Translations under genes and position numbers: made by a program
The notes under the pieces: model-generated
The model's input: only the letters and a program-made list of their open reading frames with translations
Told to the model about the DNA's origin: nothing
Databases searched by the model: none
Assembly: GCA_028015205.1 (NCBI GenBank)
Contig: CM051518.1
Span: 34,128,001-34,192,000, forward strand
Direction: 5' to 3'
From: Mytilisepta virgata
Lineage: Eukaryota > Mollusca > Bivalvia > Mytilida > Mytilidae
Length of the DNA stretch: 64,000 nt
In this document: piece after piece, positions 46,211 to 56,931 of the stretch
Position numbering within the stretch: position 1 is the first letter of the stretch
How the letters are laid out: each line of letters opens with the position of its first letter

Positions 46211-46545
46211 AAGTGTTGTTACCTTGGTGCCAATCCATCATCCAACATTGCTTCAGTGGGGGACTTAGTTTAAAGGACCCTATGGGAAATACATACAAAA
46301 ATCTTCTAGAGAACCGCTGAATTGATTGAAACCAAACATGGCATGAATGTACCATATGAGGTGCTGAACAAGTGTTGTTACTTTGATGCCGGTCCATCAT
46401 CCAACATGGCTGCCAGCGAGGGACTTAGTTTAACATAGGACCCTAGTATGGGAAATACATACAAAAATCTTCTTCTAGAGAACTTCTAAATGGATGGAAA
46501 CCAAACATGGCATGAATGTTTCTTAAGAGGTGATGACTTTTTTTT
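46206..46545 (-). repeat. Two tandem units of the CAAGATGG-type family
   Basis: Units share CCATCATCCAACATKGCT, GGGACTTAGTTTAA, GACCCTA...ATGGGAAATACATACAAAAATCTTC and AACCAAACATGGCATGAATG, period about 160 bp. A third unit at about 45595-45683 lies left of the LINE insertion. The minus-strand open frame at 46182-46400 is a repeat shadow. Confidence 0.7.
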
Positions 46546-46759
46546 TCATCTAAGTGGAACACCTCGTCTGTGCTGTGTCAGAAAATGTTTTAATATTTCA
46601 TATATACATGTGTGACAAATTGTGTAATGCTGTCCATCCTGTTTTCATGCATGCCTTGTGAATATTGTTGAAATATTTGTATTGGCAGTAAAAAGCTCTT
46701 GAGAGCTGGTTTTGTTGTAAGTTGACATGAAATGAAATTTATCTAATCTTACTTTACAG

Positions 46760-48172
46760 ATGGATGAGGACAAATGGCCAAATGGTGTAGGAATAATAGC
46801 TATTGAGGTTTATTTCCCATCACAGTATGTTGATCAAACAGACTTAGAAGTGTTTGATGGTGTTTCATCTGGGAAATATACAATTGGTCTTGGACAGTCC
46901 AAAATGGGATTTTGTACAGACAGGGAAGATATTAATTCACTTTGTCTCACAGTCGTTCAGAACTTAATTGAGAAGAATAGTATTTCTTATACTGATATTG
47001 GTCGTTTAGAGGTTGGTACAGAAACACTGTTAGATAAATCTAAAAGTGTAAAGACAGTCTTGATGCAGCTATTTGAAGAAAGTGGTAATTTTGATATTGA
47101 AGGGATAGACACAACAAATGCTTGTTTTGGTGGAACATCTGCTCTATTTAATGCTGTTAATTGGATAGAATCCAGTTCTTGGGATGGTCGTTATGCTTTA
47201 GTAGTAGCTGGAGATATTGCTGTTTATGCAACAGGAAATGCAAGATGTACAGGTGGTGCTGGGGCTGTTGCTATGCTACTTGGAGCAAATGCACCTTTAG
47301 AATTTGACAGAGGAGTAAGAAGTCTGTACATGAACCATGCTTATGACTTCTATAAACCAGACCTCTCATCTGAATATCCAGTTGTGGATGGGAAGTTGTC
47401 CGTGCAGTGTTATATGAATGCATTAGACAAGTGTTATCATTTATTCAAGTCTAAAACAAAGAAGAGGGGAATTTTAAGAAAAGATACAGGAAATTTATTG
47501 GATTCAGCTGATGCTTTTATTTTCCATTCACCCTACTGTAAACTTGTACAGAAATCCTTTGCCAGACTGGCTCTTAATGATTTCTTGGACGATCCTAACC
47601 CAGATTTCACTGAAAAATACTGTGGTCTTCAGAAGTACAGAAATATTATTCCTGAGGATACATTCTTTGATAAGGAATTAGAGAAAACTTTTATGTCTGC
47701 TAGTAAAGAATTATTTGAGAAAAAAACAAAACCTTCTTTGCTAATGGCTAATCAGGTTGGAAACATGTATACTCCTTCTGTATATTTTGGACTTGCTTCA
47801 TTCATATTTAGTCACACAGTCCAAGAATTACAAGGAAAGAGAATAGTCTTGTTTTCATTTGGGTCAGGGCTTGCGTCGGCCATGTTCTCTCTTCAGTTTA
47901 CTAAGGATGAAATGATGGTACAATCGTTGCAGAGATTGAAAGATGATGTATCTAGTATAAAAATGAACTTAGAATGCAGAAGAAAGTACTCACCAGAACT
48001 ATTCACCAAAATTATGAAACTTAGAGAAGATACACATAATGTTGCTCCCTATACACCGACACAATCTGTAGAACACCTGACTTCAGGCACATGGTATCTA
48101 ACAGACGTTGACAGTAAACATCGGAGAAAGTATCAGCGTAAACAAAAAGTTGCTAATGGTTATATTGTATAA
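46760..48172 (+). CDS. HMGCS1: Hydroxymethylglutaryl-CoA synthase, single coding exon
   Basis: The enzyme condenses acetyl-CoA with acetoacetyl-CoA to give HMG-CoA, the committed supply step of the mevalonate pathway. The 470-residue protein carries the family residues in the right spacing: catalytic Glu88 in [11 protein letters not shown], nucleophile Cys122 in NACFGGT, and His256 in [41 protein letters not shown] and [16 protein letters not shown] complete the fold. It is slightly shorter than the human cytosolic enzyme (520), mostly at the tail. There is no N-terminal mitochondrial presequence, so the cytosolic form is expected. The frame is intact. The ATG follows directly after an acceptor-like CTTACTTTACAG, so a non-coding 5' exon probably exists. 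The vertebrate gene has many coding introns; here there are none, which suggests a functional retrogene. It sits between PAF1 and MED29. Confidence 0.95.
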   Translation: MDEDKWPNGVGIIAIEVYFPSQYVDQTDLEVFDGVSSGKYTIGLGQSKMGFCTDREDINSLCLTVVQNLIEKNSISYTDIGRLEVGTETLLDKSKSVKTVLMQLFEESGNFDIEGIDTTNACFGGTSALFNAVNWIESSSWDGRYALVVAGDIAVYATGNARCTGGAGAVAMLLGANAPLEFDRGVRSLYMNHAYDFYKPDLSSEYPVVDGKLSVQCYMNALDKCYHLFKSKTKKRGILRKDTGNLLDSADAFIFHSPYCKLVQKSFARLALNDFLDDPNPDFTEKYCGLQKYRNIIPEDTFFDKELEKTFMSASKELFEKKTKPSLLMANQVGNMYTPSVYFGLASFIFSHTVQELQGKRIVLFSFGSGLASAMFSLQFTKDEMMVQSLQRLKDDVSSIKMNLECRRKYSPELFTKIMKLREDTHNVAPYTPTQSVEHLTSGTWYLTDVDSKHRRKYQRKQKVANGYIV

Positions 48173-48597
48173 GGATCATTATTAAGTTGTTAGTTATGTT
48201 CATTATCACCATACAAGAAGCCATGGTCATGACAGTTCAAAAATTGAAAGTTTACCAGATTGCTGTGAAATTAAGAGGATTTAATAATAATATTTTCTTC
48301 ATTCATTCATGCACAAACTTTTCGAGGTTATCAATTTGAAGCAGGCTTCTACAGTTGACAACCAAATGGAATATTTTTGGTGGTAAATAAGAGTGAAATA
48401 ATACTTGTTTATGACTTATTAGTATTTGGTTTTCCAGAAATACATCAAACGTTTTGTTGGCCGGGTTGCACAGAGTTCAAATCCGGGTTATAGTATGGTG
48501 AATGTCGGGCGGGCAGGGAAAATGGGTACCTATTTTGCAAAATCAACTCCTCCTACAGTTTTTCACCCACATCCTTGAAACTTCATAGAACGTTTTT
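48173..48597. other. 3' flank of HMG-CoA synthase
   Basis: Presumed 3' UTR followed by spacer. No poly-A run or clear target duplication marks the end of a recent retrocopy. A tRNA B-box-like GAGTTCAAATCC occurs near 48475 in CACAGAGTTCAAATCCGGG, possibly a SINE fragment. Confidence 0.35.
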
Positions 48598-49800
48598 ATA
48601 CGACCGCACAATTTTTGCGGTCGTATATTGGGTATGACATTGGCGTCGTTGTCCGAAGACATTTGGTTTTCGCACTATAACTTTAGTACAATGTATAAGT
48701 TAATAGAAATCTAAGAAATTTAAACACAAGGTTTATGACCACAAAAGGAAGGTTGGGATTGTTTTTGGGAGTTTTGGTCCCAACAGTTTAAGAATTAGGG
48801 GCCAAAAAATGGCCCAATAAGCATTTTTGGTTATTATCTTGGTGTAAGGGAGGTAATCCAAAAACATTTAAAGTAAAATGTTGTGTATGATTCGATTACC
48901 TTCCTTACAAGTCGTAAATTATGTATAAAGAAATGGGGGGGTGAAAACAAAATTTAGGGGGGGGGGGGGCAATTTTTTTCTCATTTCAGATTACAGAAAT
49001 TAAAAAAAATTTCAAATTTTTGTTAGCAAAAAAAGGGGGGTTACAATAATTTTTATTGTTTTTTGTTTTTTTTTGGGGTGGGGGTCAATGTGCAACTTCA
49101 TAGTGTGTTGCACAAAAGCAAAAAAAGGGGTAAATTATTTTTTTTGGGGGGGAGGGGGGGGTAATTCGCCACAGCATATTGTATTGCACAAAAAGCAAAA
49201 AATTGAATATAAATTCAAATCATATGACCAATTTTGGTCCCAACAGTTTAAGAATTAGGGGCCAAAAAAAGGCCCAATAAGCATTTTTGGTTAGTACATT
49301 TGTATCTTGGTGTAAGGGAGGTAATCCAAACACATTTAAAGTAAAATGTTGTGTATGATTCGATTACCTCCCTTAAAGGCGTAAATTATGTATAAAGAAA
49401 TGGGGGGGGGGGGGGTGAAAACAAAATTTGGGGGGGGGGGCAATTTTTTTCTCATTTCAGATTTCAGAAATTGAAAAGAAAATTTCAAATTTTTTTGGGG
49501 AAAAGGGGGGGGGGGGGTCAATGTGCAACTTCATAGTCTATTGCACAAAAGCAAAAAAAGGGGTAATTTTTTTGGGGGGGGCAATTCGCCACAGCATATT
49601 GTATATAACAAAAAGCAAAAAACTGAATATAAATTCAAATCATATGACCAATTCTAAGTTCTTTGATTACAGTTATTCTGTGTCAGAAACCCATTATGTG
49701 TCAAATATTTAATTACAATCCAAATTGAGACCTGTATCAAGTGCGAATATTGTGTCCATTTTTGCCCCAATTGTTCAGGGTTGGAGCTCTGCGGTCGTAT
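48598..49800. mobile_element. Repeat element bounded by TACGACCGCA / TGCGGTCGTA
   Basis: The left end is a hairpin, ATACGACCGCA...TGCGGTCGTAT (48598-48626). The right end carries CTGCGGTCGTAT at 49789-49800, so the two ends are in inverted relation. The inside is duplicated in tandem: blocks from TTTTGGTCCCAACAGTTTAA to TCATATGACCAATT run about 48772-49231 and 49232-49651. Each block has several long G runs and a TAAATTATGTATAAAGAAATG segment. The G-rich open frames on both strands here are not genes. Confidence 0.6.
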
Positions 49801-49999
49801 CCAGCTGCGCTCAGCGAAGCAATTTATTTTTTTTTAAATTGCCATACAGATATGTGTAATAGGCTTTATCTTTAAAGTTAACTTCCGAAACGTAAGGGGT
49901 GACAATTGACGATATGAAAGACAAAATTCAGTGATCTTCCCCTCGTTGGGTTAGCCAATCAGATCTATAGTTATTCTTATTCCAAATTAATGCTCTTAA

Positions 50000-50153
50000 A
50001 AATGTTTCAGTCGCGGGTTCGATCCCCGGCCGGGTCAAACCAAAGACATTAAAATTGGTATTTGGTGCTTCTCCGCCAAGCACGCGGCATCTAGGAGTAA
50101 GAGCAAAGACTGGTCGGCTCGGAGTCAGTATAATGTGTCCGAGTGAGGTGATA
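50000..50153 (+). mobile_element. tRNA-derived SINE, left part
   Basis: It contains a B box (GGGTTCGATCC) followed by CGGGTCAAACCAAAGAC, AAAATTGGTATTTGGTGC and AATGTGTCCGAGTGAGGTG. These align with the SINE at 63641-63970. The remainder of the copy resumes at 51176 because a 1-kb element is inserted between. Confidence 0.75.
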
Positions 50154-51175
50154 TTGTAACAAAAAATTTGTTCCGGCGTGACATTTGTTCCGCCGGAACT
50201 TATTTCATAGAAAATATGTTCCACCAGAACTTATATCACAGAAAATAAGTTCCAGCCCTGTAAAATTTGTTCCGGAACTAATTTTTTAACCAAATGTGAA
50301 AGTAAGTTCCGGATCAAATATCACAGCTCCATGAATTTCGTTCCGATATAGATTGTTTAAAAAAAAGTCAAATAAATTCCCGTTATAAAAGTTAAAAATT
50401 TTTGAAATATCAAATTAAGTCAGCATATCTGTTGTAAGTAGATAATATGATTAAAAAACAAATGCAAATCCAGTAATATCTTTGTTGACAGTCTTATTAA
50501 GACCTTGGTGCCCACTATGGTCATGGCACATTTTTAAAATACTTTGGACTTTATCTTTTGTAACTACAAGTCTTTTGTTTAACTGACCAGTAGTTTTGTC
50601 CTTCTCAATATAATACAAATGTTCATCTTCAACTATGAAATTTTTCTGTGTGATTTCTCGAATTCTTCTTTTTTCTGCATCATTTGTTTCATTTGGATAT
50701 TTTTTTTCAAGGATGTAATTAAATATTTTCCTATACTCCAAAGGATCCATATTGGATGTTTACACTTTTTATTATTATATATTATCAATGTAGTGCTTGT
50801 TTTATAATGTACTTGAATGATAACTTTAAACACACTAATGACAATAGTCATTATTAAAGATAAGTTGTATAACCACTGGAACATATTTCACAGACTAGGA
50901 ACTTATTTCACCAGGTAAGGAACAACTTTCATAGAATAGGAACTTATTTCACAATGTAAGGAACAAATTTCATAGAATAGGAACTTATTTCACAATGTAA
51001 GGAACAAATTTCATAAACCCAGAACTTATTTCACCAGGTAAAGTGTGGAACTTATTTTATAGAGATGGAACAAATTAAATAGAAATTGTCTGTGAAAAAA
51101 GTTCTCCCGGAATATATTTCATGTGATATTTGTTCCACTGGAACTTTTATCACAGGAACAAATTTTGGCTCACAA
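50154..51175. mobile_element. Reiterated-motif DNA transposon with an H2C2 integrase-type remnant
   Basis: The element splits a SINE. The ends are imperfect inverted repeats (TTGTAACAAAAAATTTGTTCC on the left, GGAACAAATTTTGGCTCACAA on the right). Most of the sequence is a crowd of GGAAC or GTTCC words in both orientations: TTTGTTCCGCCGGAAC, GGAACTTATTTCACA, GGAACAAATTTCATA. In the right third they form 42-bp tandem units (about 50934-51020). The centre holds a minus-strand open frame (50451-50750) with an HHCC zinc-finger segment. It is therefore a non-autonomous, internally deleted copy of a larger transposon. Confidence 0.7.
50451..50750 (-). pseudogene. Integrase-type H2C2 zinc-finger remnant (KRBA2/Ginger-like)
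   Basis: The 99-residue frame starts MDPLEYRKIFNYILEKKYP and continues with DEHLYYIEKDKTTGQLNKRL and SILKMCHDHSGHQGLNKTV. This pattern (short N-terminal helix region, then the HHCC-type finger that precedes the integrase core) is seen in KRBA2-like proteins and in Ginger or gypsy-type integrases. Only the first half of the finger is left; the integrase core is missing. It lies in the middle of the element at 50154-51175 and gives the best hint of that element's parent. Confidence 0.6.
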
Positions 51176-51345
51176 CATGTCTTCCTGCGAACAGTTACCT
51201 CGTGAGCTAGCACATTAAAAATCCGACTTAGCGTGTCGGTCTAGTACAAAGCAGGGATCATATTCATTATCATATCAACATGTTCTCGTTCTGATATGCA
51301 CCTGTTTACCACTGGACGTTAAACAACAATTCATCCATCCATCAT
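51176..51345 (+). mobile_element. tRNA-derived SINE, right part
   Basis: It continues the SINE from 50153: CATGTCTTCCTGCGA, CGTGAGCTAGCACATTAAAAA, TATCAACATGTTC, CCACTGGACGTTAAACAA and an ATCC tail. The uninterrupted order can be read at 63641-63970. Confidence 0.75.
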
Positions 51346-52808
51346 TATCCTAGTTTAGGTGATGCTATCCCGTAATCATGTACGGAGTTGCATCCGCAGA
51401 TCAGCTATTCAAGTTGACTGATAAATCAGAGGCCGTTGATCATGCATGCGTCCATCTCATGATGTTGAGACGGCCAATCAGGAGACTTATCTGGTTCTTT
51501 TTAACGACCGGTTCCATCTGTTTAGCTTTTGATTACTTATCCCGTCTCATGCGAGACGGGAATTACACCATATTTAGGACAACTATTTCAGAAAATCGGT
51601 TTGTTTCTGTGTTTAACACCATTAATCGTGTTATTTATTCCCTAGGTGTGATTTTACACTAACTTGACGATAAAAGGTGTTGGTTTTGTGTAACTCGCTA
51701 CTCTTAGTGTAACATTCGTGTAAGATGTACATGTAAAATAAATATGTAATGTTACACCAAATATTAAGCCGTATTAAGGGTAACTATGCTTGGTTGCTTT
51801 ACACTATAAGTCGTGTAATGTATCACCTAGGTGTGATTGAACTCATAACTTATGTTGACAGGCTAGTGATCATGATTACGAACGACCTTTATTGCAGATG
51901 GGCAATACGGTTTTATAATTTTAAGTTTAATTTTCTAAAATTTGGGACCAAAGGAGTCAAAATTCGAAAATTGTCAAATTAACGGCTTTTTTACTCCTCT
52001 TTCATTTTTCAATTTCTGCGTTCTGTTTCTTAACAGTATTGTCATACACCATATGTAGATGTGCAATAAGGTTTTAGAATTTTGATTTCAAAGCTTGGGG
52101 CCCATAATGGTGAATTTCAAAAATGATATAAGCTTCTTTTTTCATTTTTAATTGGATTTAGTGGTTTAATTATTTCTTCATGGGGTGCTTGCATAACATC
52201 TGTAAATGGACAATAATGTTTTAGATTTTTGAATTTTGGTACGTGTCCCAACTAATAGCGGGGATGGTCGATTCCGACAGTAGCTTTCTAGTTTTATTTT
52301 TTTCTGAACTGAAAAATTTGGCCGGAAAATCTAGGTTCAATGGGGAAATAATGTTAAAAGCTAAAATTTTACCCAGTCGTTGCCCGATATAAAATAAAAC
52401 GGTTCAGGAGCTTTTTTCATTAAATATATAATGCCATTTTTGTTTTCAGATGAAAGACATTAAGCATTGTTTATGAAAAGTCCAAAAGATATTATAAGAC
52501 CTGAAAATTATCTAATTAAGGGCTCTGCTAAGCGAGGCATATACACTCGCAGCATGTCGAAAGTACGTGTGGACATACTATTATGCTTGACCCAATTCAT
52601 TTGCAGTTGTTGGGTATTACAGTGTATTATAATCTGCCACAAAACCAGAAGAAAAGCAAAAAATGTTATGATTATGTCAAATTGCCTTTAATTTATTAGT
52701 CCTTTTAACAATTTATATCTCGAAAACCGCAAAAGATCGAATGATCACTGAAATCACTCATCAAGACGAATTAAAAGAATTTGCTTTTTTGTTTCATTAA
52801 CCCTTAAT
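51346..52808. repeat. Mixed repeat fragments, no gene
   Basis: 51836-51885 is a fragment of the SINE family found whole at 37423-37690 (TTGACAGGCTAGTGATCAT, ACGAACGACCT). From about 52700 a diverged tandem repeat with TTATATCTCGAAAACCG and CATCAAGACGAATTAAAAGAA begins. It resumes after the retroelement fragment, to about 53520. Confidence 0.45.
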
Positions 52809-53280
52809 GGAGTATATATTTCACAACTCATACGTTATTCCAGAGCTTTTGACATATACATTGACTTCCTAGACAGACCCCGGCTCCTGACAGAAAAGTT
52901 CCCCAGACAGGGGTATGTTGCTCCTAAGTTATGGTCATCGTTATTTAAGTTTTATGGACGGCATCATGACTTGGTTGACAGGTATGAAAAAACTGTTTCC
53001 CAAATGAAAATTGACCTGTTCCATTGATGTTATCCCTTCCTCATACCGGATTTGACATGGGCAGCATGGTGGGTGTCCTGCTGGAAGTAGAGACTGCTGA
53101 CCCTTCCCGAGCACCCGAATCTACCCCGGTTTTTTTGGTGAGGTCCACGTTGTGCATATGTTTTTAGTTTTTAATTGTATTGCATGTATTGTTTTGGTCT
53201 TGTCTTCGTTGTTCTCCGGAGTTTGTCAGTTGTTTCGATTTTTCCCTCCTTCGAATATCCCTTTGGCATTTCTTGACTTT
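52809..53280 (+). pseudogene. C-terminal fragment of a bivalve retroelement polyprotein with 3' UTR
   Basis: Reading from 52809 gives GVYISQLIRYSRAFDIYIDF, then RPRLLTEKFPRQGYVAPKLW, FKFYGRHHDLVDRYEKTVSQ and a stop at 53025-53027. This is the end of a reverse-transcriptase polyprotein that is abundant in bivalve genomes; I cannot name its clade with certainty. The following 250 bp (TTCCTCATACCGGATTTGAC, GACTGCTGACCCTTCC, TTCCCTCCTTCGAATATCCC) looks like its 3' UTR. It interrupts a tandem repeat with TTATATCTCGA words. Confidence 0.7.
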
Positions 53281-53943
53281 ACTTATATCTCGACAACCGT
53301 AAAAGTTAAGCAAAATTTGTTGACACACTCGTCAAAATGAATTTAAAAAAAATCCATTGAAATCGGATGAAAAATAAAACTTTTACGTTTCCTCCAAAAT
53401 TGTGCCAATTTGACCTCTTTGACCCCTTGTATCTCGAAAATAAATTTTTTTTCATACTATTGAAAGCACTCGTCAAGATGAATTAAAAGAAACACTCCCC
53501 ATAAGAATCGGAGGAAAATATTTGTTAATTACTTATCAAGCGACATTGGTTTTTCGGCTCCTTTAACCCCTTGTGTCTTCCGTATCCCAACAACGCATGA
53601 CTGACTTAATTTATATTGCTTATATTGTTACACGAAGTGAACATAACCGACCAGTCCAATGCATAACGTCGGGGAACCCGAATCGCCCATGGTACCCTAA
53701 TTGCCCACACTTTCTAATTTTTCAATGTCACAGGAAACATTTGAATCAGTTTGCTGGAAGTACTAGCTACAGTTTATCTTCTGTACTCGAAAAACGCCTT
53801 TCGATGTGGGTTCTTCGACGTTCTGTTTTCAAAATAAACCAAGACTATGTGTAGATGCGCCGCTCAATCGCTGTTAACTGGAATTCCCTCGAATTTCAAT
53901 GTCTGATGAACACAGTTACCATTTGATTTTGACTTTTGGTCAT

Positions 53944-53961
53944 GGGGGGGGGGGGGGGGGG
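53944..53961 (+). repeat. Poly-G tract (18 G)
   Basis: An uninterrupted run of 18 guanines just left of repeat copy B. Confidence 0.9.
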
Positions 53962-54285
53962 AGGAAGGGATTTGAAACAAGAGGCTCCCAAGAGCCTGAA
54001 TCGCTCACCAATTATTTTTTTGTGTAGATCTTGCATCAATGATTATTTTTGCTATTTAATGTATACGGTCGCATTTTTCGCCTTAATATTTGGCTATAAA
54101 GCAAAAATATAGAATCCTGCACCAAAATATGTATGGTTGCTAGGGAATTTTTCATCGGTTGCTATTGATTTTTTCAATGACATTGACCTTTTACCTTTCT
54201 TTTTGTTGTACAGAAAAATAATAGGGTCCTTAACCCAAATATATCTGGTTGCTAGAGACTTTTACCTTGACCCTTGAGCCTCCAT

Positions 54286-54318
<33 letters not shown>

Positions 54319-54580
54319 TTATTTCAGACATAAATAGTCCATAGTTATATACAAATATAATGAAAATTTGAATATACAAGATGAAAAATGAAGAATTAAA
54401 ATACCAATAAATATAATTAGAAATTCTAATTTAATAACATGTCAGTCAAAGTTCACATAAATTTCGGTATACCATTTTCTTAGTAAAGACGAACTATACC
54501 ATAAATCACTACCAAGAATTGTAAGAACAAGCTGATTATCAGACTGTTGCAAAAAAACTATTGATTTGAACAGCTATATT
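54286..54580 (-). mobile_element. Retroelement 3' end with (AAT)n tail
   Basis: An AAT microsatellite (54286-54318) is followed by TTTATTTCAGACATAAATAG and AT-rich sequence, lying between two pieces of copy B. Read on the minus strand it is a retrotransposon end with a TTA-type tail. The right edge is uncertain. Confidence 0.45.
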
Positions 54581-55720
54581 ATAGGGACCTGAATATAATT
54601 ATGTATGTTTGCTATGGACTTTTTCAATGACCTTGACCCTTGACCCTCCATTTTACTTGTACACATTTGTACAGCTACCATTTAATTTATTTCAAGTAAT
54701 GCTCTAAACATCTGTGACAATATGTCAGACCATTATTTTTACTGATAATGACTTTTCACGTGCAAAGAATCTTTCAAGGGCAAAAACTAATATAAGGGGT
54801 AAATTGACGATTTTGATCATTTTGACTTATTTGTAGATCTTACTTATTTTTGCTGTTTACAGTTTGTCTTTATCTATAATAATATTCAAGTTAATAACCT
54901 TAAAAAAATTCCTTAAACCCCTTAAAATTAACAATTCAAAGGCTATAACCCAAAAATGGGTTGGCTGATTCGTCTGAAAATTTCATGAGAGGAAGATCTT
55001 AGCCTCATAAACATTTTAACTCTCTGTCTGTTTTGCTCTAACTGGTTTAGTTTTTGAGATACGAGCCAAAAAGACAGAAAGTGCATTTTTTCACCTATTT
55101 TCTATTTTAAGCCATGGCAGCCATGTTTCTCGGTGGACAAGAAAATAAAACACAAACTTTATACGAGATACCCTAAGGATTTGTCAGCCTTAGTTTTGCT
55201 GAAATTGATCTTGTAGTTTCAGATGATACGATTTTTGAAAGTTTACAAAGATAACGAAAAAAAGTTAAAAATTTTCTTTAAAGGGTAAAAACTCCTATAA
55301 GGGGTCAATTAACGGTTTTGGACATGTTCACTTATTTGTAGATCTTACATTATTGGACATTCTTGCTGTTTACAGTTTGTCTTTATCTATAATAATATTC
55401 ATGATAATAACCTTAAACTGCAAAATTTGCTTTAACAATTCGGGGGAAATAAATAACCCAACAAACGGTTAACCGATTCGTCTGAAAATTTCATTGCAGG
55501 TAGATCTTGACCTGATAAACATTTTCCTCCCATCTCAGTTTTGCTCTAAATGCTTTAGTTCTTAAGATATGAAGCCAAAAACTGCAGTTTACCCCTATGT
55601 TCTATTTTTAGCCATGGCGGCCATGTTTCTGGACGGTTAAGAAAATAAAACACAACTTCATACCAGATACCCTAAGGATCATTCCACTTAAGTTTGGCTT
55701 AAAATGGTTCAGTAGTTTCA

Positions 55721-56931
55721 CCGTTACGAACAATTAATTTGGCTCTGCGGCGAATACTTGTTGCAAATTCTCAGCGAATATTCTGCGATTATCTTGCGAA
55801 TAGGGATTTTCAGCTAAAATCTGTATTCGCAGAGTATTCGCTAAGCTCTCACATTTCGCATGCAAAATTAGTTTTGCGGCGAATAGCCTGTGGCGAATAC
55901 ACTCCGATTAGGGACTAATTCCTCCATATTCACAACAAACCTAATTTGCATACCTGTAGTGAATATATGGCGAACAAGCTGCAAATACACTGTGAATTAT
56001 TGTAAATCAATATTTATATTTACTTTTCACATTATTATTATGTAAGTGTATAACAAATGCATGTATTTTTGATATCAAAAACAACTAGGATCCCATGTTG
56101 TTACTTTTTATTTTGGTCTTTACATTTTTTTTCAAGAATTTGGGCATACAAGTAACAGCTCTAGTCCAAGAATGAAAAAAAATGTATGTGTAAGATTAAA
56201 ATGAATGCATACATGTATGGATATGGAAAAATATTTTTTCAAACCAAATGTTTTTAAAAGTGTCAGATAATTTACGAAGAACTTTCTACTTCACTCTCTT
56301 TGAAGCACTCTCAACTTAATACAAATTCAGTGTTATAAAGGTAACTTACCAGCATTGCATCCAACTATCAGAAAAAAACAGCATTTTTATACAATAATTT
56401 TTTTTAGCTTGTCCAAATATACAAAATTTAGAATGTTTCTGCATTCAAAAGCAACATGTAACACATTAAAAACTGTCTTTACTACGAAGCCAAATCCAAA
56501 GAGAAAACCCAAAAACATTTCAACAATTTCCTGTCAAAATCTAAAGTGAGAGCCAAAACTCAATTTGGAAAATGAAATTCATTGCTGGAAATAGTTTCCA
56601 TTGGTTAAAAGTATTGTTATGTGATTAAGGTGAATTGCACTTAAAGATTTAACAGTCTTTCTGGATAATACCCAGTGAATTGTTTCGACAAGTTAAAGTT
56701 TTTCGAAGAACATCCTGCGAATTATGAAATTCATACAAAATACTAATTAAGCTGCTATAGCGAATATGTGACAAGTTTTTCGCAACTTTTCTATAAAACA
56801 GTGATTAGTTCGCAGCATATTTACAGGTACATGCGAACATCTTGCGAACTGCTGCAGTGAATAAATGAATTAGCAGGACATTTGCTAGATGTTTGCGGCA
56901 TATTCGCTGCAGGAAATTTGGTCTGTAAGGG
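55721..56931. mobile_element. Reiterated-motif foldback element (GCGAATA words)
   Basis: Inserted after GTTTCA of copy B; the interrupted sequence resumes as GAGAAGATCTTT. Ends are mirrored: CCGTTACGAACAA on the left, TTTGGTCTGTAAGGG on the right. Both flanks are packed with GCGAATA or TATTCGC words in both orientations (TTGCGAATAG, GTATTCGCAGAGTATTCGC, GGCGAATACAC, CATATTCGCTGCAG). The AT-rich middle (about 56000-56640) is free of them. There is no protein. Layout parallels the element at 50154-51175 with different words. Confidence 0.6.

Larger units (their letters stand above)
43545..46759. other. Divergent intergenic region between PAF1 and HMG-CoA synthase
   Basis: It should contain the PAF1 promoter just right of 43544 and the 5' exon and promoter of the HMG-CoA synthase gene, but no TATA box or clear core promoter could be fixed. 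It also holds repeats: a possible inserted element at 44678-45566, a LINE 3' end at 45684-46210 and two CATGGC-type tandem units up to about 46540. Confidence 0.4.

Noticed and set aside
49036..49521. Gly- and Pro-rich frames over G runs
   Set aside because: They result from homopolymers in the duplicated repeat element and occur on both strands.
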